Assembly (NCBI RefSeq): GCF_036881715.1
Contig: NZ_JBAKBF010000004.1
Coordinates: 1-64,000 of the forward strand
Length of the DNA: 64,000 bases
Reading direction: 5' to 3'
Source of the DNA: Pannonibacter anstelovis
Lineage (GTDB): Bacteria > Pseudomonadota > Alphaproteobacteria > Rhizobiales > Stappiaceae
The notes under the pieces were generated by a model. That model was not told where the DNA came from and did no database searches. It saw nothing but the letters and a program-made list of their open reading frames with translations. This document shows, piece by piece, positions 35,316-42,924 of the stretch. Each line of letters begins with the position of its first letter. The stretch's first letter is position 1. The position numbers and the translations under genes were made by a program.

Positions 35316-36026
35316 ATGAAGAAAACCGCTCCGGCAGGCCCTGCGGCTCCGGCAGACGAGCAGGCGCAACCTCTGGCGGACACAGTTGCCGGGCGTATGC
35401 GGCAAAAGATCATCGACGGCGTGCTGACGCCGGGCAGCCACCTGTCGGAAGTGCAACTCTGCGAAACCATGCAGGTTTCCCGCAACACCTTGCGCGAAGT
35501 GTTCCGCCTGCTCACCAAGGAAGGCCTGCTGCGGCACGAGGCGAACCGGGGTGTTTTTGTCGTTACCCCGGACATGTCGACGATTGTCGATATCTACCGC
35601 ATCCGCCGCCTGATCGAATGCCCTGCCCTTGCCAGCGCCCATCCGCGGCACCCGGCTGTAGCAAAAATGCAGGCCGCCATTGATGCCGCGCGCGCCCACC
35701 GTGAAGCCGGGGAATGGCTCAGCGTCGGCAGCGCCGACATCGCCTTCCATTCGGCCATTGTGGAGCTCGCCGACAGTCCACGCCTGTCTGCTTTCTATGC
35801 GCAGGTCTCCGCCGAGCTGCGTCTCGTTTTCGGCCTTCTGCATGATCCGGAATATCTGCACGGACCTTATGTTGACCAGAACCAGATCATTCTCGACATG
35901 CTGACCGCTGGCGATGCGCACGGAGCCTCCGCAAAGCTGGAGGCCTATCTGCAACAGGCAGAGCGCTTCATCCTTGGTGCTTACGAGAGACTGGAGCGCA
36001 AGCCAGCGGACCGCAAAGCCCGCTGA
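35316..36026 (+). CDS. GntR-family regulator (FadR/FCD subfamily)
   Basis: A 236-residue regulator. The N-terminal winged helix (about residues 20-85: VAGRMRQKIIDGVLTPGSHLSEVQLCETMQVSRNTLREVFRLLTKEGLLRHEANRGVFV) is followed by an all-helical FCD ligand domain (about 95-225) with metal-site-like ADIAFHSAIVEL. GGGAGAG precedes ATG 35316. It diverges from the pxp-dpp operon and most likely controls it in response to a peptide, lactam or derived acid (inference). Confidence 0.9.
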   Translation: MKKTAPAGPAAPADEQAQPLADTVAGRMRQKIIDGVLTPGSHLSEVQLCETMQVSRNTLREVFRLLTKEGLLRHEANRGVFVVTPDMSTIVDIYRIRRLIECPALASAHPRHPAVAKMQAAIDAARAHREAGEWLSVGSADIAFHSAIVELADSPRLSAFYAQVSAELRLVFGLLHDPEYLHGPYVDQNQIILDMLTAGDAHGASAKLEAYLQQAERFILGAYERLERKPADRKAR

Positions 36027-36094
36027 GCAGAAGGCACATCTGTCTGAGGTAATTGCCTTTTACAGCCGGAGCAGACTGATCTAGTCTGCCGCCC

Positions 36095-37084
36095 ATGCGG
36101 GACATCAATCTCAAGTCGACCGAGTACTTCGAGGCCGTGGCACGGCTTGGCAGCGTCACGCGGGCGGCTGAAGAGCTGGGCGTCTCCCCGTCTGCCGTCA
36201 GCCAGCAGATCCGCCTGCTCGAGAGCCAGTTCGGCGTGCGCCTGTTCCGCCGGGAAAAGCGGCGTCTGGTGCTGACGCTGGATGGCGACCGCCTGTTTCA
36301 GACAACGACCCAGGCCTTCGCCGCCATCCGCAACGCACGCTCGGCCATTGTCCGGCAGCGGGACCTGCGCAATCTGACGATCCGGGTCAGCCCCAGTTTT
36401 GGCGTGCGCTGGCTGGGCCCGCGCATTGCCGCCTTTGCCAGCACCAGCCCGGAATGGAACATCCGCATTGATGCGACGCCGGACTTCACCGTTTTCGAGA
36501 CCGAAGCGGTGGATCTTGACCTGCGCTATGGCCTGGGCGGCTGGACGGGCCTCACCGTCAATCCGGTGATGAATGATCTGGTGCTGCCCTTCTGCAGCCC
36601 GGATTACCTGCGCACGCTTCAAGCCATCTCGCCGGACCCGGTTGAGCAGCTGGCCCATGCCAGGCTCATCGATAGCGTCAAGATGCTGTACCGCTGGGAC
36701 CTGTGGCTGGCGGCGAACCGCATCAATCTGCCAGGCCTCAGCTACCAGTTCCGCTTTGACCGCTCATCCATGTCGATCGAACTGGCGCGGCAGGGCGGCG
36801 GGCTGGCGCTGGACAGTCTGACGCTGTGCCTGCCGGAACTGGAACGCGGAGAACTTGTCCCCTTCTGCCCGGCTTTCCCCGTCATCGACTTTGCCGCCTA
36901 CTGGCTCGTCTGCCCGCCGAAACACTTCAACCGGCGCATTGTATCGCGGTTTTCCAGCTGGCTTGAGGAGGCCGCGCAGGAGCATGAAGTCCGGGCCCGC
37001 GCCCTGCTCACCGGCCTTGGATGCCACTTCCGTGAAGGACTTGGGCCGGAGCTGATCGGCCCCGGCCCGGATACGGTTCCCTGA
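36095..37084 (+). CDS. LysR-family regulator
   Basis: A 329-residue LysR-type regulator. Residues 1-60 form the winged helix-turn-helix (STEYFEAVARLGSVTRAAEELGVSPSAVSQQIRLLESQFGVRLF); the rest is a periplasmic-binding-like effector domain resembling GcvA-type proteins (YCSPDYL-like FCSPDYL, SYQFRFDRSSMSIELARQGGGLALDS). It starts at ATG 36095 and runs convergently into the TRAP operon with 11 bases between stops. It could regulate that operon through the palindrome at 42773. Confidence 0.9.
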   Translation: MRDINLKSTEYFEAVARLGSVTRAAEELGVSPSAVSQQIRLLESQFGVRLFRREKRRLVLTLDGDRLFQTTTQAFAAIRNARSAIVRQRDLRNLTIRVSPSFGVRWLGPRIAAFASTSPEWNIRIDATPDFTVFETEAVDLDLRYGLGGWTGLTVNPVMNDLVLPFCSPDYLRTLQAISPDPVEQLAHARLIDSVKMLYRWDLWLAANRINLPGLSYQFRFDRSSMSIELARQGGGLALDSLTLCLPELERGELVPFCPAFPVIDFAAYWLVCPPKHFNRRIVSRFSSWLEEAAQEHEVRARALLTGLGCHFREGLGPELIGPGPDTVP

Positions 37085-37095
37085 GCCGGCTGCCA

Positions 37096-38352
37096 TCAGT
37101 AGATGGTCAGGAACGGCAGGTAAGAGATCATCAGAAGCACGGCGATTGCGACGAGGTAGAACGGCAGCAGCGCCCTGATCACATCTCCAATCCCGGTCCT
37201 CGCAATAGCCGCCGATATGAAAAGTGTCGTGCCCACGGGCGGGGTGTAGAGGCCGATGGACAGGTTCACCACCATGATCAGCCCGAGCTGCACCAGATCA
37301 AGGCCAATGGCCTGACCAATCGTGACGAACAAGGGCCCCAACAGCAGCACGGCGGCAGGCAGGTCAATCAGCGCCCCTACGATCAGCATCACGATATTGA
37401 GCGCAAGGATCACCATCCAGGGCTCGGAAAAGGTAGCCGTCACCCACAGGGCAAGATCCTGCGGCACGCGTTCGGCCGTCAGCAGCCACTGGATGGTGGA
37501 TGAGGCCATGATGATGAACATGACTGCACCGGTCATGACCGCCGTCTCGATACAGGCGCGCCAGACGATGGCCACCGAAAGATCCCGGTAGATGAGCCCG
37601 CTGATGACAAAGGCATAGGCCACCGCCAGCACACTCACCTCCGTCGGCGTGGCAATGCCGAAACGCAGCATGCCGATGACGAAGACGGGCATCAGCATGG
37701 CCGGGATGGCAGCCGCGAGATCTTTCCGGAAGGCGGCAAATCCCCCCTCCAGCGGCGAGCGCGGAAGGTTCTTGCGGCGTGCCACAAACCAGACGGCGGC
37801 AAACATGCCAGATGCCAGCATCACGCCCGGCAGAATGCCTGCAACGAAGAGATCAATGATCGAAACATTGGCCACAAGGCCATAGAGGATCAACGGGATT
37901 GAAGGAGGAATAAGCACCGAGACAGTTGATGAAGCCGAGTTGATCGCCGCCGCAAAGCCTGCCGGATAGCCCTGCTTCTTCTGTACGGGGATCAGTGCAT
38001 TGCCCAGCGCGGTCGCATCAGCCACGGCCGAGCCGGACACGCCGCCGAAAATGACGGAGCCGATGATCGACACCTGCCCGAGGCCACCCTTCATGTGCCC
38101 CACCAGCAGGCGGGCAATGTTGACGAGATAGACCCCGAAACGGCCGGACATCATCAGGCTTCCAGCCAGGATGAAAAACGGGATGGCCAGCATCGGGAAG
38201 CTTTGCATCGGCGTGTAGAGCCGCTGCATGATGACCGCCATCGGCTTGCCTTCCAGCCAGAGCGCAGCAGCGACTCCGCCCAGCATGGCATGAGCGACAG
38301 GCACGGCAATGGCCATCAGGATAATGAAAATCCACAAGAGCGGCGCAGTCAT
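37096..38352 (-). CDS. TRAP transporter large permease (DctM)
   Basis: A 418-residue large membrane subunit with about 12 hydrophobic segments. Typical DctM sequences are FPMLAIPFFILAGSLMMSGR, GSVIFGGVSGSAVADATALG, YPAGFAAAINSASSTVSVLIPPSIPLILYG and the C-terminal GLYTPPVGTTLF. It drives sodium-coupled uptake together with the DctQ and DctP genes upstream. It is the last gene of the split-transketolase operon. Confidence 0.95.
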   Translation of the reverse strand: MTAPLLWIFIILMAIAVPVAHAMLGGVAAALWLEGKPMAVIMQRLYTPMQSFPMLAIPFFILAGSLMMSGRFGVYLVNIARLLVGHMKGGLGQVSIIGSVIFGGVSGSAVADATALGNALIPVQKKQGYPAGFAAAINSASSTVSVLIPPSIPLILYGLVANVSIIDLFVAGILPGVMLASGMFAAVWFVARRKNLPRSPLEGGFAAFRKDLAAAIPAMLMPVFVIGMLRFGIATPTEVSVLAVAYAFVISGLIYRDLSVAIVWRACIETAVMTGAVMFIIMASSTIQWLLTAERVPQDLALWVTATFSEPWMVILALNIVMLIVGALIDLPAAVLLLGPLFVTIGQAIGLDLVQLGLIMVVNLSIGLYTPPVGTTLFISAAIARTGIGDVIRALLPFYLVAIAVLLMISYLPFLTIY

Positions 38353-38396
38353 GGCCGTTTCCTTTCAGGATCAGAGTTTCGGAACGCTGGAACCGG

Positions 38397-38939
38397 TCAG
38401 GAGAAACTGGCCCGGCCCGCATCCTCCTGCGCAGCGTCTGTGGTGAAGAGAGCCGTTGTCGCTTCAATTACGGCAATGACCGCCATGCCGCCGAAGGCAT
38501 AGACCATGCTTGAATAGCCCCAGATCTGCTTGATCCCCAGCGTGGACAGGGACTGGAATTTTGACGCCCTCAGGATCGGCTGACCGGACCACAGGACGCT
38601 GACCGCGATCACCGCAATCACCGCGTTGATGATGAACCGAAGCGTCCGCCGCTGGCTTGCGCTCAGCATTTCCGGCAGCAGCGTTATCGCAATGTTGCTG
38701 CCCCGCGCCGAGGCGATCACCATGCCGCCAGCCACCATCCATGGCAGCAGCAGCGCATGAATCTCATAGGCCCAGGCGATGCCGGACCCGAAGAAATAGC
38801 GCAGGATCACGTTCACCAGCAGCGCCGCGAACAGCATGGCAAGACACGCAACGGCAATCAGGCAGCCGCTCCAGTCGAGCACCGTCACCAGCTTGCGCGA
38901 CAGGAACAGGAAGGGGCGCTGCCGCCCCTCCCCGCTCAT
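38397..38939 (-). CDS. TRAP transporter small permease (DctQ)
   Basis: A 180-residue protein with four membrane segments (VLDWSGCLIAVACLAMLFAALLVNVILRYFFGSGIAWAYE typical of DctQ). I choose ATG 38939 because GGAGGTGA, a strong ribosome-binding site, lies just upstream. In-frame starts at 38969 (ATG) and 38972 (GTG) overlap the dctP stop but have a weaker site. The preferred start is embedded in a hairpin (38934-38959). Confidence 0.88.
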   Translation of the reverse strand: MSGEGRQRPFLFLSRKLVTVLDWSGCLIAVACLAMLFAALLVNVILRYFFGSGIAWAYEIHALLLPWMVAGGMVIASARGSNIAITLLPEMLSASQRRTLRFIINAVIAVIAVSVLWSGQPILRASKFQSLSTLGIKQIWGYSSMVYAFGGMAVIAVIEATTALFTTDAAQEDAGRASFS

Positions 38940-38959
38940 CCGCTCACCTCCGGATGAGC
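38934..38959 (-). promoter_or_regulatory. Hairpin presenting the dctQ ribosome-binding site
   Basis: In the transcript GCTCATCCG (38959-38951 complement) pairs perfectly with CGGATGAGC (38942-38934 complement). The 8-base loop GAGGTGAG is the Shine-Dalgarno sequence, and the AUG of dctQ lies in the 3' arm. It follows the dctP stop by about 10 bases. It could protect the dctP 3' end or lower dctQ translation relative to dctP. Confidence 0.7.
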
Positions 38960-38968
38960 CCGTATTCA

Positions 38969-39934
38969 TCACAGACCTGCCGCTTTCTTGAGAGCGGCCA
39001 CGAGATCCGGATACTGGGTCGCATACTTGTCGTACACGGAGGCGGTTGCCGCCTGATAGGCCTTCTTGTCCGCCTCGAAGAACTTCGCGCCTTCAGCCTC
39101 CATCTTCGGCCTCAGCGTCTGGTCCCCTTCCTGCGACAGGCTGCGCTGCAGCTTGCCCGCCTCTGCCGTTGCATCAAGAGCGCATTTCTTCGTGGCGTCG
39201 TCGATGCTCTCCCACCAGGCAAGCCCGGCCACAACGGGGGTGGATTCGTACTTGTGCCCGGTCAGCGTCACATAGGGCGTGATCTCGTGCAGCTTGGCCG
39301 AATAGATGTTCGTCAGCGGGTTTTCCTGCCCGTCGAAAACACCCGCCTGAAGGGCGCTTGGCAGTTCGGAGAAGGCCAGCGGCGCCGGTGAGGCGCCCAG
39401 TGCCTGGAAGATGTCCACGGTCATCTGGTCCGGCGGAGTGCGGATCTTCATGCCCTTGATATCCGCCGGGTTGGCAACACTCTTCGTCAGATGGGTGACA
39501 TTGCGGATGCCATTGTCCCAGAAGCCGAGGATCTTGAGCCCGGAATCCTGCGCCCGCTTGTCGAGCATGTCTCCGACTTCTCCATCCAGCACCGCCCAGG
39601 CAGCGGGAAGATCGTTGAAGAGGAACGGCAGACCGAGAAGGCCAATTTCCGGAACCATCTGCGACATGGCACCCTGACTGTTGGCTGTCACCTGAATGAC
39701 GCCGCCAACGGCAGAGGTCAGCAGCTCCACATCATCGCCCATGGTGGCGGAAGGCGCGAGATTGACCGTATGGGCGCCGTTGCTGCAGGCGGCAAAAAGC
39801 TCGCTCCACTTCTCGGCAGCCACATAACGCGGGTTGCCGGGATTGGCGCCGTGGGCAAAGATCACCTCATCGGCCTGCGCCGCACTGCTGAGCATGGTAG
39901 CAGCGGCCAGCGCTGCATAGATCATTCCCTTCAT
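38969..39934 (-). CDS. TRAP transporter substrate-binding protein (DctP)
   Basis: A 321-residue periplasmic protein. The signal peptide MKGMIYAALAAATMLSSAAQA is cleaved at about residue 21. The mature protein shows the DctP pattern IKGMKIRTPPDQMTVDIFQALGASPAPLAFSELPSALQAGVFDGQENPLTNI with the conserved Arg (R of KIRT) that usually binds a carboxylate. The ligand is therefore probably an organic or sugar acid. It follows the SDR gene by 89 bases. Confidence 0.94.
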   Translation of the reverse strand: MKGMIYAALAAATMLSSAAQADEVIFAHGANPGNPRYVAAEKWSELFAACSNGAHTVNLAPSATMGDDVELLTSAVGGVIQVTANSQGAMSQMVPEIGLLGLPFLFNDLPAAWAVLDGEVGDMLDKRAQDSGLKILGFWDNGIRNVTHLTKSVANPADIKGMKIRTPPDQMTVDIFQALGASPAPLAFSELPSALQAGVFDGQENPLTNIYSAKLHEITPYVTLTGHKYESTPVVAGLAWWESIDDATKKCALDATAEAGKLQRSLSQEGDQTLRPKMEAEGAKFFEADKKAYQAATASVYDKYATQYPDLVAALKKAAGL

Positions 39935-40023
39935 CGGATTTCCTCCCGTTTGAATTTCAGTTTGCGGCCTCTTGCAGACGAAGCGGTTCTCCTCCCGGCT
40001 TCATCCACCGCCGCGCCAGGTGC

Positions 40024-40776
40024 TCAGTGGATCAGCGAGCCCCCGTTCACATCCACCTCCGTACCCGTACAATAGGCTGCAAGGTCAGAGGCCAGAAACA
40101 GCGCGCATCCCGCCACATCGGAGGCCGTTCCGGCCCGGCCCATGGGGATGCCGGCAACAATCATCTCCTTCATGTCCGGTGTCAGCTTTCCGGCCGTGAT
40201 GTCCGTTGCGATGAAACCGGGGCAGATTGCGTTGACACGGATCGTGTCGGGGGCGAGTTCGCGGGCCATGGCTTTGGTCAGGCCAAGAATCCCTGCTTTG
40301 GCAGCAGAGTAATGCGGTCCGCCGAAGATGCCACCGCCACGCTGCGCCGAAACCGAACTTAAGTTAACGATGCTGCCGCTCTTGCGGGCCCGCATGCCTG
40401 GGATGACGGCCTGGCTCATGTAGAGCGTGCCGCGCAGGTTCACATCCAGAACTGCATCATAGTTCTCCGGCCCAATCTCCATGATCTTCAGCGGCTGGGT
40501 GATGCCCGCATTGTTGACGAGAATGTCCACACGGCCCCAGCGGCTTTCCAGTTCGCGCACGGCGGCTTCGCAAGCTGCCTTGTCGGTGACGTTGCAGGCA
40601 AGGCCCACATGCCCGCCCCCCAGATCCGCAGCAGCAGCTTCCGCAGCCGCCGCATCGAGATCCAGAATGGCAACGGTCGCGCCATGCTCGGCAAAAAGCT
40701 GTGCCGTTGCCTTGCCCAGACCGCGCGGCGAGGCGGCCCCGGTGATGACGGCAAACCGGCCCTTCAACAGACCCAT
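40024..40776 (-). CDS. Short-chain dehydrogenase/reductase (FabG-like)
   Basis: A 250-residue classical SDR. The cofactor loop is TGAASPRGLGKATA (about residues 10-23), with D37 in AILDLDAAAAEA favouring NAD(H). NNAG is in VDILVNNAGIT. The catalytic Ser lies in VNLSSVSAQRG, and Tyr-x3-Lys in HYSAAKAGILG. The C-terminus (CTGTEVDVNGGSLIH) is standard. It lies between transketolase and TRAP genes, so it probably oxidises an imported polyol or hydroxy acid to a keto compound (inference). Confidence 0.92.
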   Translation of the reverse strand: MGLLKGRFAVITGAASPRGLGKATAQLFAEHGATVAILDLDAAAAEAAAADLGGGHVGLACNVTDKAACEAAVRELESRWGRVDILVNNAGITQPLKIMEIGPENYDAVLDVNLRGTLYMSQAVIPGMRARKSGSIVNLSSVSAQRGGGIFGGPHYSAAKAGILGLTKAMARELAPDTIRVNAICPGFIATDITAGKLTPDMKEMIVAGIPMGRAGTASDVAGCALFLASDLAAYCTGTEVDVNGGSLIH

Positions 40777-40811
40777 GAAATTCCTCCTCCTGTTCGGCTA
40801 TTCCTGTTGGT

Positions 40812-41855
40812 TCAGAGCCAGGACCTGATCCGGGCGGTCAGCTTGTCCACGGACAGGCCGTACATCTCGTGCAGCGTTGGCAGGGCACCGGCCTCCAGGA
40901 ACTCGTCCGGCAAGCCCACCATGCGGAAGGACGGAGTGACGCCATTGGTCAGCAGCAGGCCGGCCACGGCCTCTCCCAGACCACCGACAACCGTGTGGTT
41001 TTCTGCCGTCACCACGAGCCGTCCGCCCTTGCGTGCCTCTTCGAGGATCTTGGCCGTATCCAGCGGTTTGATGGTCGGAACATGCAGCACCGCCACATCC
41101 ACGTTGTCCTTTTCAAGGGCAACGGCAGCGTCCAGCGCCCGCATGGTCATGAAACCGGTGGAGATCACCAGCACATCCTTGCCCTCGCGGATTGTCTGGG
41201 CCTTGCCCAGCTCGAACTTGTAGTCCGGCTTGTGGCGGGTCAGCACGCTGGGCACTTTGCCGCGCAGCAGGCGCGAATAGACAGGGCCGTTGTGAGCGGC
41301 GATCTGCGGCACCATTCCGGCAATGTCATCAGCATCACAAGGGTCGATCAGCGTCATGTTCGGCAGGCCGCGGAAAATCGCCAGATCCTCGGTCGCCTGA
41401 TGGCTGGGGCCATAGCCGGTGGTCAGGCCCGGCAGGGCGCAGACGATCTTGACCGGCAGGTTTTCCTCGGCAATCGCCATGGCGATGAAGTCATAGGCCC
41501 GGCGCGAGGCAAAGACCGCATATGTGGTGGCAAAGGGGATGAAATCCTCCCGCGCCAGACCTGCGGCAGCCGACATCAGAAGCTGCTCGGCCATGCCCAT
41601 CTGATAGAACCGCTCGGGCATCGCCTGCGAGAACACGTGCATGTCCGTGTACTTCGCCAGATCCGCCGAGAGGCCGACGACGCGCTCGTTCTGCCTTGCC
41701 AGATCCAGAAGCGCGTGGCCGAAGGGAGCCATTACCGTGTCATAGCCTTCAGCGGCGAGCGAGGCGATCATTGCGCTGGTTGCCATTCGCGAGCCGTCCG
41801 GTGCCAGCTGCACCTTGCGCGGCTCATGTTTGCGGGCCATCGAGGCGAGGGTCAT
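40812..41855 (-). CDS. Transketolase, C-terminal subunit
   Basis: A 347-residue protein with the pyrimidine-binding and C-terminal domains of transketolase. GMAEQLLMSAAAGLAREDFIPFATTYAVFASRRAYDFI includes the Glu that activates thiamine diphosphate, and a C-terminal domain VLVISTGFMTMRALDAAVALEKDNVDVAVLHVPTIKPLD follows. ATG 41855 overlaps the N-terminal-subunit stop by 4 bases, so the halves are co-translated. Split transketolases often serve dedicated sugar pathways rather than the pentose cycle. Confidence 0.93.
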   Translation of the reverse strand: MTLASMARKHEPRKVQLAPDGSRMATSAMIASLAAEGYDTVMAPFGHALLDLARQNERVVGLSADLAKYTDMHVFSQAMPERFYQMGMAEQLLMSAAAGLAREDFIPFATTYAVFASRRAYDFIAMAIAEENLPVKIVCALPGLTTGYGPSHQATEDLAIFRGLPNMTLIDPCDADDIAGMVPQIAAHNGPVYSRLLRGKVPSVLTRHKPDYKFELGKAQTIREGKDVLVISTGFMTMRALDAAVALEKDNVDVAVLHVPTIKPLDTAKILEEARKGGRLVVTAENHTVVGGLGEAVAGLLLTNGVTPSFRMVGLPDEFLEAGALPTLHEMYGLSVDKLTARIRSWL

Positions 41856-42706
41856 TGGGGCTTTCCTTCTTCCAGAACGGCCAGTGCCTTGGACCATTCA
41901 TCAGCTTCCACACGCACGAAGTGGGTGATTTCGCGGCTCTCCAGGAAGGGCACGCCCTTGCACATGGTGGTGTCGAAGATGATGACGCGGGGCCGTGGCT
42001 CCTTCAGCGCCCGGGCGGCATCGAAGGCTGCAACAACGGCCTCCAGATCGTTGCCATTCACCCGCTGGCAATGCCAGCCGAAGGCTTCCCACTTGGCATC
42101 CAGCGGCTCGGAGCACAGCATCTCCGTCGACTTGCCGTCCGCCTGCTGGTTGTTGAAGTCGATGAGGCAGATGAGATTGTCGAGCTTGTGGTGGCTGCCG
42201 GACATGGCTGCCTCCCAGGTCGATCCTTCGCCCAGCTCTCCATCCGACATCATGTTGTAGACGAAGGCAGGGTTCTTCTTGCGTTTCAGGCCGAGCGCCA
42301 TGCCGACGGCAATGCCGAGGCCCTGCCCCAGCGAGCCGCCGGTGATTTCCATGCCCGGCGTGTAGGAGGCCATGCCGGACATGGGCATGCGGCTGTCATC
42401 CATGCCATAGGTTTCCAGCTCGTCTTCCGGCAGGATACCCGCTTCCATCAGCACCGCATAAAGGGCGATGGCATAGTGCCCGATGGAGAGCAGAAAACGG
42501 TCACGCCCCTCCCACTCCGGCTCTTCCGGCTTGTAGTTCAACGCGTGGAAATAGCTCGCGGCCAGCACATCGGCGATACCAAGGGCCTGGCCGATATAGC
42601 CCTGCCCCTGCACTTCGCCCATCATCAGCGCCTTCCGGCGGATGTTCCAGGCACGCAATTCAAGCGAAACATTCGCACCCGCCCGATGGCGGTAACCGGC
42701 ATTCAT
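41852..42706 (-). CDS. Transketolase, N-terminal subunit
   Basis: A 284-residue thiamine-diphosphate-binding half. The ThDP/Mg motif is MSDGELGEGSTWEAAMSGSHHKLDNLICLIDFNNQQADG (about residues 143-181), a variant of GDG...N. GGSLGQGLGIAVGMALG and SIGHYAIALYAVL are typical. GGGAGGAAAC precedes ATG 42706. It is the first gene of the operon; a perfect palindrome lies 67-85 bases upstream. Confidence 0.93.
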   Translation of the reverse strand: MNAGYRHRAGANVSLELRAWNIRRKALMMGEVQGQGYIGQALGIADVLAASYFHALNYKPEEPEWEGRDRFLLSIGHYAIALYAVLMEAGILPEDELETYGMDDSRMPMSGMASYTPGMEITGGSLGQGLGIAVGMALGLKRKKNPAFVYNMMSDGELGEGSTWEAAMSGSHHKLDNLICLIDFNNQQADGKSTEMLCSEPLDAKWEAFGWHCQRVNGNDLEAVVAAFDAARALKEPRPRVIIFDTTMCKGVPFLESREITHFVRVEADEWSKALAVLEEGKPQ

Positions 42707-42772
42707 GTGTTTCCTCCCAGTGGCACTTGTCAGCCCTTGCAATAGGCCTAGCACCGGGCGGCACATTAAGCT

Positions 42773-42791
42773 GTCTTGAAAAATTCAAGAC
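42773..42791 (-). promoter_or_regulatory. Perfect palindrome with LysR-type T-N11-A core
   Basis: GTCTTGAAAAATTCAAGAC: 8-base arms around AAA. Its core TTGAAAAATTCAA fits the LysR box T-N11-A with dyad symmetry. A second weaker repeat, CTTGTG (42791-42796) and CACAAG (42808-42813), is adjacent. It lies in the 218-base gap between the divergent transketolase operon and the acyl-CoA gene. The LysR at 36095 is the nearest candidate binder. Confidence 0.6.
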
Positions 42792-42924
42792 TTGTGTAGC
42801 TCAGCTTCACAAGTCAGACGTCAGCGCAGGGCTTTGCCCGCACCCTCCCCCCTCTGGCCGGTTGAAGTCGGGGCGCCGGTCATGCAAGTTGCGCCAGCAT
42901 GCGGAGAGATAACAGAGGGGCGCA

